Below are positions 17,652 to 25,510 of a DNA stretch of 64,000 nt, piece after piece. The stretch spans positions 3,410,001 through 3,474,000 of the forward strand of contig OZ244836.1 of NCBI GenBank assembly GCA_965220645.1, written 5' to 3'. The position numbers and the translations under genes are program-made. Each line of letters begins with the position of its first letter. Position 1 is the first letter of the stretch. The DNA comes from Aldehydirespirator sp965220645. GTDB lineage: Bacteria > Actinomycetota > Acidimicrobiia > Acidimicrobiales > Aldehydirespiratoraceae. The notes under the pieces were generated by a model. It made no database searches and was not told the origin of the DNA. It worked only from the letters and a program-made list of their open reading frames with translations.

Positions 17652-18233
17652 CACGACTTCGCTCCCTGACAATGCGTTGACACTGCCGAGTAGATGGACA
17701 AGAGAACTCACCCTCGCTGGGAGGCGCTGCCCCAAGCACGGGCCTCCCTGCGGTCAGCGACATCGGGCACGCTGTCGCGGATCGTCGCTGGTCGAACGCC
17801 AAGCGAATGCCTCCCTTAGCAGGGCGGTGCTTCACACCCGTGCAGCCTCGCGCCGATCGAATCAATTTATGACTAATTGTTATGTAATTGATCGAAATAG
17901 CTGCTGAATTTGTATATCGGCTCTGCGCCGTCCTACTGTGAGTGAGCGGACCCCCGGCGGCGGGCCGCTTCCGCGCCATCGGCCGCGGCGGGCGAATCGC
18001 AGACAGGGCCGTCGCATCAAGCGCAACATGCAGATAACTGGAGTTATGCGTAACTGGAGTTACGAACACTCTGCGAGGTGAATCCGATGAGGAAGACGAG
18101 CCAACAGCAACACGGGATCGAACATCGCACTAGGCCTTCACGCCCCTCGACGCCCAGCCGAGCGTTGCCCCCCACGGGGTTCCAGCAGCCTCCCGCAACG
18201 GCAGTACCCGCTGCTGTGGAGGCTTGCAGCTGA
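17652..18233. other. Regulatory gap between giant gene and recombinase
   Basis: About 580 bp with no credible gene. Around 17870-17930 the DNA is clearly AT-rich (TTTATGACTAATTGTTATG, then TGAATTTGTATATCGG), a good candidate for the giant gene's promoter on the minus strand. Two adjacent TAACTGGAGTTA palindromes lie at 18034-18064, between the divergent starts of the giant gene and the recombinase, so they could control either. Confidence 0.6.
18034..18064. promoter_or_regulatory. Twin palindromes ATAACTGGAGTTAT / CGTAACTGGAGTTACG
   Basis: Two dyads with six-base arms around a GG centre, 17 bp apart centre to centre (about 1.6 helical turns). The form ATAAC-N4-GTTAT fits the T-N11-A dyads bound by LysR regulators, and two lysR-like genes lie downstream. 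The first 14-mer recurs as its exact reverse complement at 20756-20769 before the second lysR gene. An alternative is a recombinase core site. Confidence 0.6.
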
Positions 18234-18234
18234 C

Positions 18235-19314
18235 ATGTTCGAGCTCGGGACGGCTCGAGACTTCGGGGAGCCCACCGCCGCGCCCGGCTCAGCGTCCTGT
18301 TCTCCCGCGGCCTGCAATTCCAGGGATCCCGCTGGCGCGGTCGAGCTGGCGGCGGCGGGCTCGGGGCGCCGTGACGAGGGTCTGACGCGCTCTGATGTGG
18401 GCAACCTCAACTCGGTGTTGGAGTTCGAGGTCGCTCACAACACGATGAAGACTTACGGCTTCCAGTGGAAGGTCTTCGGCGCGTGGGCGCAGGCCAAGGG
18501 CGTGCTGGCTCTTCCCGCAGACGCTGCTCAGGTCGCCGCGTACTTGGCTGAGCGCCTAGAGGACCACGGTCACAGGCCGGCGACGCTGAGAGTGGCCGCG
18601 GCCGCGATCGCGTTCGTGCACCGCGCCGCGGAGCTCGATGACCCCTGCGCCGGAGCGGAGGTCAAGCGGACGCTGCGGGCCGCGACCCGCAAAGCGGGCC
18701 GCTCCCAGAAGCAGGCCGAGGCGCTGACCGCGGAGGCGTTCGCGGCGATCTGCTCCGCCGCGCGCCGCTCCAGGGCCGGCCGAGGGGGCAGCCCCGAGAG
18801 CCCCCAGAGCGCCAACAGCAGGGGGGATCTTGACATCGCGCTGATCAGCGTCATGCGCGACGCCATGCTGCGCAGATCAGAGGCCGCCGAGCTGGTCTGG
18901 AGCGACATCCAACAAGCGCCCGACGGCAGCGGCCGTCTGCTGATCCGGCGCTCCAAGACAGACCCCGAGGGCCGCGGCGCGGTCGCGTACGTGTCCACCG
19001 CGACCATGGCCGCGCTCGCGCTCATCCGCCACGGCGCCCCCCACGGCGCCGGCGTGTTCGGCCTGTGCCCCAACCAGATCTCACGCCGCATCAAGAAGGC
19101 AGCCCAGGCGGCCGGGCTCGGCGACGGCTTCAGCGGGCACTCGCCCCGCGTCGGCATGGCCTGCGACCTCGTGCGAGCAGGCATCGAACTGCCCGGCCTG
19201 ATGACCGCCGGGCGCTGGCGCTCACCCGCGATGCCAGCGCACTACACCCGAAACGAGACGGCCAGCCGCGGCGCCGTCGCCCAGTACTACAGCACCGGCC
19301 GCCAACCGGCCTGA
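18235..19314 (+). CDS. Tyrosine recombinase / site-specific integrase
   Basis: A 359-residue phage-integrase-family protein. After a low-complexity leader of about 55 residues, an N-terminal SAM-like DNA-binding domain (TMKTYGFQWKVFGAWAQAKG, then AAYLAERLEDHG) precedes the catalytic domain. Catalytic residues can be seen: Arg in MLRRSEAAEL, Lys in RRSKTDPEG, His-x-x-Arg in GHSPRVGMA, Trp in AGRWRSPAM and the nucleophile Tyr in HYTRNE. The enzyme looks intact. No phage, excisionase or attachment-site tRNA adjoins it; its neighbours are a lysR gene 100 bp downstream and the giant surface gene upstream and divergent. A decayed copy of its own C-terminus lies after the first lysR. It could be a domesticated recombinase or the remains of a mobile island. 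Confidence 0.88.
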   Translation: MFELGTARDFGEPTAAPGSASCSPAACNSRDPAGAVELAAAGSGRRDEGLTRSDVGNLNSVLEFEVAHNTMKTYGFQWKVFGAWAQAKGVLALPADAAQVAAYLAERLEDHGHRPATLRVAAAAIAFVHRAAELDDPCAGAEVKRTLRAATRKAGRSQKQAEALTAEAFAAICSAARRSRAGRGGSPESPQSANSRGDLDIALISVMRDAMLRRSEAAELVWSDIQQAPDGSGRLLIRRSKTDPEGRGAVAYVSTATMAALALIRHGAPHGAGVFGLCPNQISRRIKKAAQAAGLGDGFSGHSPRVGMACDLVRAGIELPGLMTAGRWRSPAMPAHYTRNETASRGAVAQYYSTGRQPA

Positions 19315-19413
19315 AGTCCGACGGCTTGACCGTGACACCTGAGTCGAGCAACCCTGCCGAACCGTCGACAACGCACCGGTGTCGACCGGCAATGGCATGG
19401 CAGGATGCGGGGC

Positions 19414-20403
19414 ATGGCACGATCTCCTAGGGAGCGCAAACTGCTCCTCAACGTCGAATCGCTGCGAGTGTTCCGCGAGGTGGTGGCCCGAGGCGGATTC
19501 ACCGCCGCGTCGAAGGCGCTCGGGATGACTCAGCCCGCCGTGAGCCTCAAGATCCGCCGACTCGAGGACCGGCTCGGCATGAGCCTGATCCGGCGCGAAG
19601 GGCATTCGCTGTCGGTGACCGCGCCTGGACAGGACCTGCTGGCGCACGCCGAGAGGATCGTCGGGGCCCACGATCAGGCGGTCGCCCACATGCGGCGCAG
19701 CGAGCTGGTCGGGGCGGTCCGCCTCGGGTGCAACGGAGAGGTCGCGGCGAGCGGCCTTTCGGACGTGGCGAGCCGCTTCAGGCAGACCCATCCCGACATC
19801 GACCTCGCCATCCGAATTCATCACTCGGTGACCATCAGCGAGCTGCTCGACAACGCCGAGATCGACATCGCGCTCATCACGCTCATGGATCTCGACGGCA
19901 CCGTGCGCCCCGCCGACGAAGTCTGGCGGCGCGAACACATGCACATCGTTCAGGGGATCGAGGCGGACTTCGACGACGAGGACCCGGTACCGGTGGTCAC
20001 ATCCGGACCGAGCAGTCAACACCACACGCACCTGACGGCCTTGCTCAAGGCCGCCGGCCGCACCCACAGAGTGGCGATGGAATGGTGCAACCTCAACGGC
20101 ATCAAGAGCGCCATCGCGGCCGGGCTCGGCGTGGGGCTCCTCAGCACCCGCAACGTCACCGAACGGATGAAGCCCTGGACCGGCATCGGCCCGATTGAAC
20201 TGCCATCGTCGCTGTTCGTGATGCGGTCCCGACCCAACGCAGACGCAAACGAGCTGATGGGCGCGCTGCGAGACCATCTCTCATCGGCCCTCGCCCCCAC
20301 CTACCGCGGCGCATCGCAGGTACCGGTCAAACGTCCGGCGCATAGCCGTTTCGCCGAGTCGCGCGCTGAGCCGGCGCCGAGGTCTGTGAACGGGACCTCC
20401 TGA
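19414..20403 (+). CDS. LysR-family transcriptional regulator, copy 1
   Basis: 329 residues. The N-terminal winged HTH is clear (SLRVFREVVARGGFTAASKA, then TQPAVSLKIRRLEDRLG), followed by the LysR effector-binding domain with a long acidic stretch (EADFDDEDPVPVV). Start set at the second ATG to match the paralogue at 20977, which begins MAPSRRK. The two are closely similar throughout except for their tails; this one ends in an unmatched tail of about 35 residues (VPVKRPAHSRFAESRAEPA) whose 3' end overlaps the recombinase fragment, consistent with a duplication joint. It follows the recombinase by 100 bp and may share its transcript. Target genes unknown. Confidence 0.88.
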   Translation: MARSPRERKLLLNVESLRVFREVVARGGFTAASKALGMTQPAVSLKIRRLEDRLGMSLIRREGHSLSVTAPGQDLLAHAERIVGAHDQAVAHMRRSELVGAVRLGCNGEVAASGLSDVASRFRQTHPDIDLAIRIHHSVTISELLDNAEIDIALITLMDLDGTVRPADEVWRREHMHIVQGIEADFDDEDPVPVVTSGPSSQHHTHLTALLKAAGRTHRVAMEWCNLNGIKSAIAAGLGVGLLSTRNVTERMKPWTGIGPIELPSSLFVMRSRPNADANELMGALRDHLSSALAPTYRGASQVPVKRPAHSRFAESRAEPAPRSVNGTS

Positions 20404-20541
20404 GGGCAGGCATCGAAGAGCCCAGCTCGATGACTGGCGGGCGCTAGCGCTGACCCGCGATGCCGGCTCACCAAACCCGGTAGGAACCCGCCGCAAGGGG
20501 CCCTCCGCGCAGTTCTACGGTGCCTGCCGCCCACCGGCTGT
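20385..20541 (+). pseudogene. Decayed C-terminal fragment of the tyrosine recombinase
   Basis: Translated in the matching frame this reads RAGIEEPSSMTGGR, stop, R, stop, PAMPAHQTR, stop, EPAARGPSAQFYGACRPPA, which aligns over about 47 codons with the end of the intact recombinase (RAGIELPGLMTAGRW onward). The Trp codon is now TAG, the following Ser has become TGA, and the nucleophile Tyr in HYTR has become Gln (HQTR). It follows lysR copy 1 and precedes lysR copy 2, as expected if a recombinase-lysR pair was duplicated and the second recombinase was mostly lost. Confidence 0.85.
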
Positions 20542-20569
20542 AGGCGGGGCCTCCGGCGGCCCCGCCTAC
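20540..20569. terminator. 12-bp GC hairpin
   Basis: GTAGGCGGGGCC and GGCCCCGCCTAC pair perfectly across a 6-base loop. It lies right after the recombinase fragment, downstream of lysR copy 1. There is no T-run, so termination is plausible rather than certain. Confidence 0.6.
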
Positions 20570-20755
20570 GCCTCGACCCGTGTGCAGAGTGGCTCTCCAG
20601 AGTGGCTCTCCAGAACAACTGACGAAAGGGGCATCGGCGGCGAACGGCGGCGTGGTCGCCCGATTCTCTGATATTCTCCCATCCGGCAACATCCCACGGA
20701 CCGCTCTGTCAACATTCGCCGAGAGTCTCTCAAGGATCAAGGATCTAAGCGATGC

Positions 20756-20769
20756 ATAACTCCAGTTAT
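20756..20769. promoter_or_regulatory. Palindrome ATAACTCCAGTTAT upstream of lysR copy 2
   Basis: Exact reverse complement of the site at 18034-18047; identity extends to 17 bases (GCATAACTCCAGTTATC). It lies about 210 bp before the second lysR gene, a reasonable place for an autoregulatory LysR site. Confidence 0.6.
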
Positions 20770-20976
20770 CCACCGTCTTCCAGTTCCTGACCTCTCTTGT
20801 CCACAAGAGTGAGCGGGATTTCGCTTCAGAGAGGGTTCTCCAGCGCCTGTTCCCTCGCCGGACCAGCGGCGTGCTGACGCTCGGCCGGTCCGGCGGGCCC
20901 GCGGCGGTGACCGGCGCGCTGGTGGCCGACGGGCACCGGCGAGGGCGCCGGGCGGCGCCACTCCCCGGATTCGGGC

Positions 20977-21948
20977 ATGGCGCCATCTCGTAGGAAGCAG
21001 TCGCTGCGGCTCGACGTCGAGTCGCTGCGAGCCTTCCGCGAGGTGGTGGCCCAGGGCGGGTTCACCGCCGCGTCGAGGGCGCTGGGCGTCACCCAGCCCG
21101 CCGTGAGCCTAAAGATCCGCCGGCTCGAGGAGCGGATCGGGACGAGCCTGATCTTGCGCGACGGCCATTCGTTCACCCTCACAGCGGACGGACAAGACCT
21201 GCTCGCGCGCGCCGAGGAGATCGTCAAGGCCCACGACCAGGCAGTCGACCGCATGCAGCGCAGCGAGCTGACCGGGACGGTGCGCCTCGGGTGCAACGGC
21301 GAGGTCGCGGCGAACGGGCTGTCCGAGGTGGCGAGCCGCTTCAGGCGGACCCACCCCAACATCGACCTGGCCATCCGAGTGCATCACTCCGTGATCGTCA
21401 GCGAGCTGCTCGACAACGATGAGATCGACGTCGCGCTGATCACGCTCCTCGATGTCGAGGGCGCGGTGCGCCCGACCGACGAGGTCTGGCGGCGCGATGA
21501 AATGCACATCGTTCAAGGGATCGAGGCGGACTTCGACGACGACGACCCGGTGCCGGTGGTCGCATTCGGACCGAGCAGCGTGCACTACACGCACTTGGTC
21601 GCCTTGCTCGACGCGGCCGGCCGCACCCACAGAGTGTCGATGGAGTGGGGCAACCTCAAGGGTCTGAAGAGCGCCATAGAGGCCGGGCTGGGAGTGGGGC
21701 TCCTGAGCACTCGCAACATCACCGAACGGATGAAACCCTGGACCGGAATCGGCCCGATCGAACTGCCAGCGTCAGTGTTTGTGATGCGGTCGCGACCCAA
21801 CGCAGACGCAGACGAGCTGATAGGCGCGCTGAGAGACCATCTCTCAGCGGCCCTCGCCTCCACCTACCGCGGTGCAACGGAGGTGCAACAATGGGCCAAC
21901 TCGCCAACGCCATTGACCCCGTCAGACAGGCGACGCGTCGAGAGTTGA
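20977..21948 (+). CDS. LysR-family transcriptional regulator, copy 2
   Basis: 323 residues, a paralogue of the gene at 19414 with near-identical HTH (GFTAASRALGVTQPAVSLKI) and effector domain (LGVGLLSTRNITERMKPWTG in both). Differences are scattered and mostly conservative, so both copies have stayed functional-looking since duplication. The effector domain carries the acidic run EADFDDDDPVPVV. It ends seven bases from the convergent sigma-factor gene. About 400 bp upstream are non-coding apart from the recombinase fragment and hairpin, and they hold the 14-bp palindrome. Confidence 0.88.
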   Translation: MAPSRRKQSLRLDVESLRAFREVVAQGGFTAASRALGVTQPAVSLKIRRLEERIGTSLILRDGHSFTLTADGQDLLARAEEIVKAHDQAVDRMQRSELTGTVRLGCNGEVAANGLSEVASRFRRTHPNIDLAIRVHHSVIVSELLDNDEIDVALITLLDVEGAVRPTDEVWRRDEMHIVQGIEADFDDDDPVPVVAFGPSSVHYTHLVALLDAAGRTHRVSMEWGNLKGLKSAIEAGLGVGLLSTRNITERMKPWTGIGPIELPASVFVMRSRPNADADELIGALRDHLSAALASTYRGATEVQQWANSPTPLTPSDRRRVES

Positions 21949-21954
21949 GCGTCG

Positions 21955-22902
21955 TCAGACGTTGAGCAGGTCGCGGGCTCCGGTGTCGCTGGAGGGGTGG
22001 CGCAGCTTCGACATGGCCCTCGCCTCGATCTGGCGGATGCGCTCCCGGGTGAGATTGAAGTGCTCGCCGACCTCCTCGAGCGTGCGGGGCTCGCCCCGGT
22101 CGAGGCCGAAGCGCAGCTTGAGGATGTCCCGCTCGCGCTCGTCCAGGGGCGACAGCAAGCGCATGATCTCATTGGGGAGCATGGTGGTGGCCGCGGTGTC
22201 GAAGGGCGAGTCGATGGACCGGTCCTCGACGACGTCGCCCAGCTCGGCGTCGCCGTCCTGACGCAGCGGCTCCGACAGCGACAGCGGCTCGGACTGGAAG
22301 CGCAACGCCTCGGTCACCTTGTCCTCGGGCATCTCCACCTCGGCGGCCAGCTCCGAGAGGGTGGGGGGCCGTCCGTACTTCAACTCCAGGCGGGAGCGGG
22401 CCTTCTGGAGCCGGGCCAGCGTGTCCCCGGCGTGCACCGGAAGCCGGATGGTGCGGCCGGTGTTGGCGATGCCGCGGGTTATGGCCTGGCGGATCCACCA
22501 GGTGGCGTAGGTGGAGAACTTGAAGCCCTTGCGCCAGTCGAACTTCTCGACCGCGTGCATCAGCCCGAGGTTGCCCTCCTGGATCAGGTCGAGCAGCGGC
22601 AGGCCCGACGCCTGGTACTTCTTGGCGATCGAGACCACCAGCCGCAGGTTCGACTGCACGAAGGTGCGCTCGGACTCCAGCCCCCTCCGGTCCTTGCGGC
22701 GCAGGTCCCGGCGGCGGTGGTCGGTGAGCGAACCGGGAGTGGCCTCCTTGAGCTCCTTGCGCGCGGCCATCCCGGCCTCGATCTCCTGGGCCAGCCGGAC
22801 TTCGTCGTCCTTGGTCAGCAGCGGGTACTGGCCGATGTCGGTGAGATAGAGGCGGACCAGATCCTCCTCGTCTCGCTCAACTCGCTCCTTGACCTTGACC
22901 AC
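21955..22902 (-). CDS. Sigma-70 family RNA polymerase sigma factor (RpoD/SigA-like)
   Basis: 315 residues from the chosen GTG. Region 1.2 (DLVRLYLTDIGQYPLLT), region 2 (LRLVVSIAKKYQASGLPLLD, then GNLGLMHAVEKFDWRKGFKF and STYATWWIRQAI), region 3 and region 4 (LDERERDILKLRFGLDRGEP, then TLEEVGEHFNLTRERIRQIE) are all complete. Region 4.2 is a perfect match to the -35 reading helix of primary sigma factors. The long acidic N-terminal region 1.1 of true housekeeping SigA is absent, so this may be a group 2 (SigB/HrdA-type) factor. A GTG 102 bases further upstream would add residues without conserved character; GGGGG before the chosen GTG supports the shorter form. Confidence 0.9.
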   Translation of the reverse strand: MVKVKERVERDEEDLVRLYLTDIGQYPLLTKDDEVRLAQEIEAGMAARKELKEATPGSLTDHRRRDLRRKDRRGLESERTFVQSNLRLVVSIAKKYQASGLPLLDLIQEGNLGLMHAVEKFDWRKGFKFSTYATWWIRQAITRGIANTGRTIRLPVHAGDTLARLQKARSRLELKYGRPPTLSELAAEVEMPEDKVTEALRFQSEPLSLSEPLRQDGDAELGDVVEDRSIDSPFDTAATTMLPNEIMRLLSPLDERERDILKLRFGLDRGEPRTLEEVGEHFNLTRERIRQIEARAMSKLRHPSSDTGARDLLNV

Positions 22903-23046
22903 GTACCCCCACTCCGGGTCCACAGGAGCCAGCCTCCAACGACAGCCGCCCCACGCGCCATTGCTGTGATGCACGATAACGACGTTTTTCCCATCGCCAA
23001 CCACACCCGCCGCGATCCGCGAACGGCACCCCGCCTGCGCGGCCTG

Positions 23047-23661
23047 CTAGGGCCAGCCGTCGGGCTGTAGCAGCAATGGCCCGACGATGCCGCCCACGGC
23101 CGACAGCATGCGCTCCGCCTCGTCCACGACTGGCTGCTGAGCAGCTCCGCCCGGCGCGGCGCGGCCATCTCGGGGATCACGCTCCAGGTCGTAGCCAAGC
23201 GAGCGGGCGGCCGAAGCCAGGGCTGCATCGCAGTGGGGAGCGGCCCGCTCACCGATCTGGAGGTACGCGTCGAGCAAATGGGGCACGATCACGCTCCGGG
23301 CGACGTCGAGGCGCTCCAGGGACCCCTCCAGCGCCGCGATCTCCTCCAGCGTCGCGGTCAGCGACGGATCCGCGGGGGCTTCCTGCTTCCAGGAAGCCAT
23401 CAACTCGGAGTCGGGCTGAAGCCGGTCGAGCGACTCGCGGTGCGAGGCGAGCCGGCAGCTCAACTCCGACATCGAGACCGCAGCATCGGCGTTCTCGGGA
23501 GCGGCCGCGGCCTCAGCGGCCCAAGACTTGAGCATCTCCGACAGCCGGCCGCAGGTCCAGCGCAGCGTGCACACCAGCCGGGCCGTCTGAACCACGGAGT
23601 AGCCGCGGCTCACGGGCTGCTCGCGGAGCCGTAACGGGCGGTTTGCGCCCACTTGGCACAT
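23047..23661 (-). CDS. Hypothetical protein, mainly alpha-helical
   Basis: 204 residues without a recognised domain. The central part (SELSCRLASHRESLDRLQ, then SLTATLEEIAALEGSLERLD and VARSVIVPHLLDAYLQIGER) has the heptad-like spacing of a helical bundle. No signal peptide or membrane segment. The start codon lies in a perfect 14-bp palindrome (CATATGCGCATATG); a later GTG (VSRGYSVV) is an alternative start. It lies between nadE (upstream, same strand) and the sigma-factor gene, so it could be cotranscribed with either. No function is proposed. Confidence 0.55.
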   Translation of the reverse strand: MCQVGANRPLRLREQPVSRGYSVVQTARLVCTLRWTCGRLSEMLKSWAAEAAAAPENADAAVSMSELSCRLASHRESLDRLQPDSELMASWKQEAPADPSLTATLEEIAALEGSLERLDVARSVIVPHLLDAYLQIGERAAPHCDAALASAARSLGYDLERDPRDGRAAPGGAAQQPVVDEAERMLSAVGGIVGPLLLQPDGWP

Positions 23662-23672
23662 ATGCGCATATG
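23659..23672. promoter_or_regulatory. Perfect palindrome CATATGCGCATATG
   Basis: A 14-bp perfect inverted repeat covering the ATG of the hypothetical gene and about 40 bp after the nadE stop. It could be an operator or chance; a single copy was seen. Confidence 0.35.
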
Positions 23673-23713
23673 GCGGAAGAGCGCGAACAGAACTACCGGG
23701 CGGGGGGAGATGC

Positions 23714-25498
23714 TCACGACCGGTAGCGGTTGATGATCGGCATGCGCCAGTCGCGGCCGAAGGCCCGTCCGGTGAGCCGGGGACCTATCGGCGTCTGGCG
23801 GCGCTTGTACTCGGCGGTGTCCACCATGCGGCACACCCGCTCGACGACCTCGGGCGGCGCGATCTGCGCCTGCTGGATCTCCTCGACGCTTCGAAGCTCC
23901 TCCACGTAGAGGCGCAGGATGGGATCGAGCACCTCGTAGGGCGGCAACGACTGGTCGTCGCGCTGGCCGGGAGCCAGTTCCGCCGACGGCGCCTTGGCCA
24001 ACACGGTCGCCGGGATGAGCTCACCTCCGGCCTGCTGGTTGCGCCAGCGGCACAGCTCATACACGTCGAGCTTCCACACGTCCGAGACCGGGGCGAACGC
24101 TCCGGCGGTGTCGCCGTAAAGGGTCGAGTAGCCCACCGCCAGCTCACTCTTGTTGCCCGTGGTGAGCACCAGCCAGCCGTGCTCGTTGGCCAGCGCCATC
24201 AGGGCCAGGCCGCGGATGCGCGCCTGGAGGTTCTGGTCGGTGAGCCCTCCGGGTTCGAGCCCGCCGCCCAGACCGGGCTCGAGCATCTCCCCCAGCGCCG
24301 CGTGAGCCGCCTCGATGCCAACGACGCGAGCGTCGATGCCGAGGTTGGCGGCCAGCTTCTCGGCGTCGGCCACCGAGTGCTCGCTCGAGTTGCAAGACGG
24401 CATCAGCACACCGTGCACATGGCTCGCGCCCAGCGCATCGACCGCGACGGCGGCGGTCAGCGACGAGTCCACCCCGCCGGAGAGACCCACGCAGACATCG
24501 CTGAAGCCGCTCTTGTGCACGTAGTCGCGAGTGGCCAGCACCAACGCGGCCCAGCGCTGGGCGTCGAGGTCCATGGGCGGCGCAATCGGCGCGGCCAGGC
24601 GCTCGCCGTCTGAGGCCGAAGCACCCTCCCTGGTGGCCGCGATTATCGGGTGCCGGCGCCGCGAGGGCGGGGCGTGCTCACGGGGCGGCAGATCCACATC
24701 GAAGACGTCGACCGACTCGGCGAACGACACGCACCGGCCCGCCACCGACCCGTCGGAGGCGATCACGAACGACCCACCGTCGAAGACGAGTTCGTCCTGG
24801 CCGCCGACCAGGTTCACGCAAACCACCGGCACGCCCGCCTCGGCCACCCGGCGGGCGATCACCTGCTCGCGGGCTGCCTGCTTGCCGGCGCGGAACGGCG
24901 ACCCGTTCACGTTCACGACCAGTTGCGCTCCGGCCCGGGCCAGATCGCTCACCGGCCCGTCCGGCACCCAGGCGTCCTCGCACACCGTCACCCCCACCGC
25001 AGCCCCGCCGATCTCGAACAGCGGCGGATCCTCCACGCCGGGGCGGAAGTGCCGCAACTCGTCGAACACGTCGTAGTTGGGCAGGTGGCGCTTGCGGTAG
25101 ACGCCGCGCACATCGCCGGCTGCGCACACCGCCACCGCGTTGTAGACCTCGCTGAAGCTCTCAACCCCGGCCATGTCGGGCACACGGCGGTGGGACTCGG
25201 CCGCTCCGTCGACGAAGCCGACGACCGCCGCGCACCCACCGGTGCGCGACGCGAAGCGCTCGAGCGCGGCGCGGCTGGCCGCGACGAAGCCGGGACGCAG
25301 CACCAGGTCCTCGGGCGGGTAGCCGGTGATGGCCAGTTCGGGCAGCACCGCGACATCGGCACCGGCCGCTTCGGCCCGGGCCAGCGCCTCGGCGGCCAGA
25401 GCCACGTTCGATTCCAGGTCGCCGACGGTCGGGTTGACCTGGCAGATCGCCACTCTCAACCGGTCGGGTCCCGCCCTGTGAGTTGCTGCTGCGGCCAT
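23714..25498 (-). CDS. nadE: Glutamine-dependent NAD+ synthetase
   Basis: 594 residues, the two-domain form. The N-terminal nitrilase-type glutaminase domain shows the Glu (LPELAITGYPPEDL, near residue 53), Lys (YRKRHLPNYDVF, near 135) and Cys (VTVCEDAWVP, near 173) of the catalytic triad. The C-terminal synthetase has the PP-loop GLSGGVDSSLTAAVAVDALG near residue 335 and TTGNKSELAVGYSTLYGD. It makes NAD+ from deamido-NAD+, ATP and glutamine-derived ammonia. The upstream glutamine synthetase gene, 12 bp away on the same strand, makes the amide donor, so glnII-nadE is a sensible operon. The C-terminal RRQTPIGPRLTGRAFGRDWR is the conserved end of the family. Confidence 0.96.
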   Translation of the reverse strand: MAAAATHRAGPDRLRVAICQVNPTVGDLESNVALAAEALARAEAAGADVAVLPELAITGYPPEDLVLRPGFVAASRAALERFASRTGGCAAVVGFVDGAAESHRRVPDMAGVESFSEVYNAVAVCAAGDVRGVYRKRHLPNYDVFDELRHFRPGVEDPPLFEIGGAAVGVTVCEDAWVPDGPVSDLARAGAQLVVNVNGSPFRAGKQAAREQVIARRVAEAGVPVVCVNLVGGQDELVFDGGSFVIASDGSVAGRCVSFAESVDVFDVDLPPREHAPPSRRRHPIIAATREGASASDGERLAAPIAPPMDLDAQRWAALVLATRDYVHKSGFSDVCVGLSGGVDSSLTAAVAVDALGASHVHGVLMPSCNSSEHSVADAEKLAANLGIDARVVGIEAAHAALGEMLEPGLGGGLEPGGLTDQNLQARIRGLALMALANEHGWLVLTTGNKSELAVGYSTLYGDTAGAFAPVSDVWKLDVYELCRWRNQQAGGELIPATVLAKAPSAELAPGQRDDQSLPPYEVLDPILRLYVEELRSVEEIQQAQIAPPEVVERVCRMVDTAEYKRRQTPIGPRLTGRAFGRDWRMPIINRYRS

Positions 25499-25510
25499 GG
25501 GGCCGGGAGG

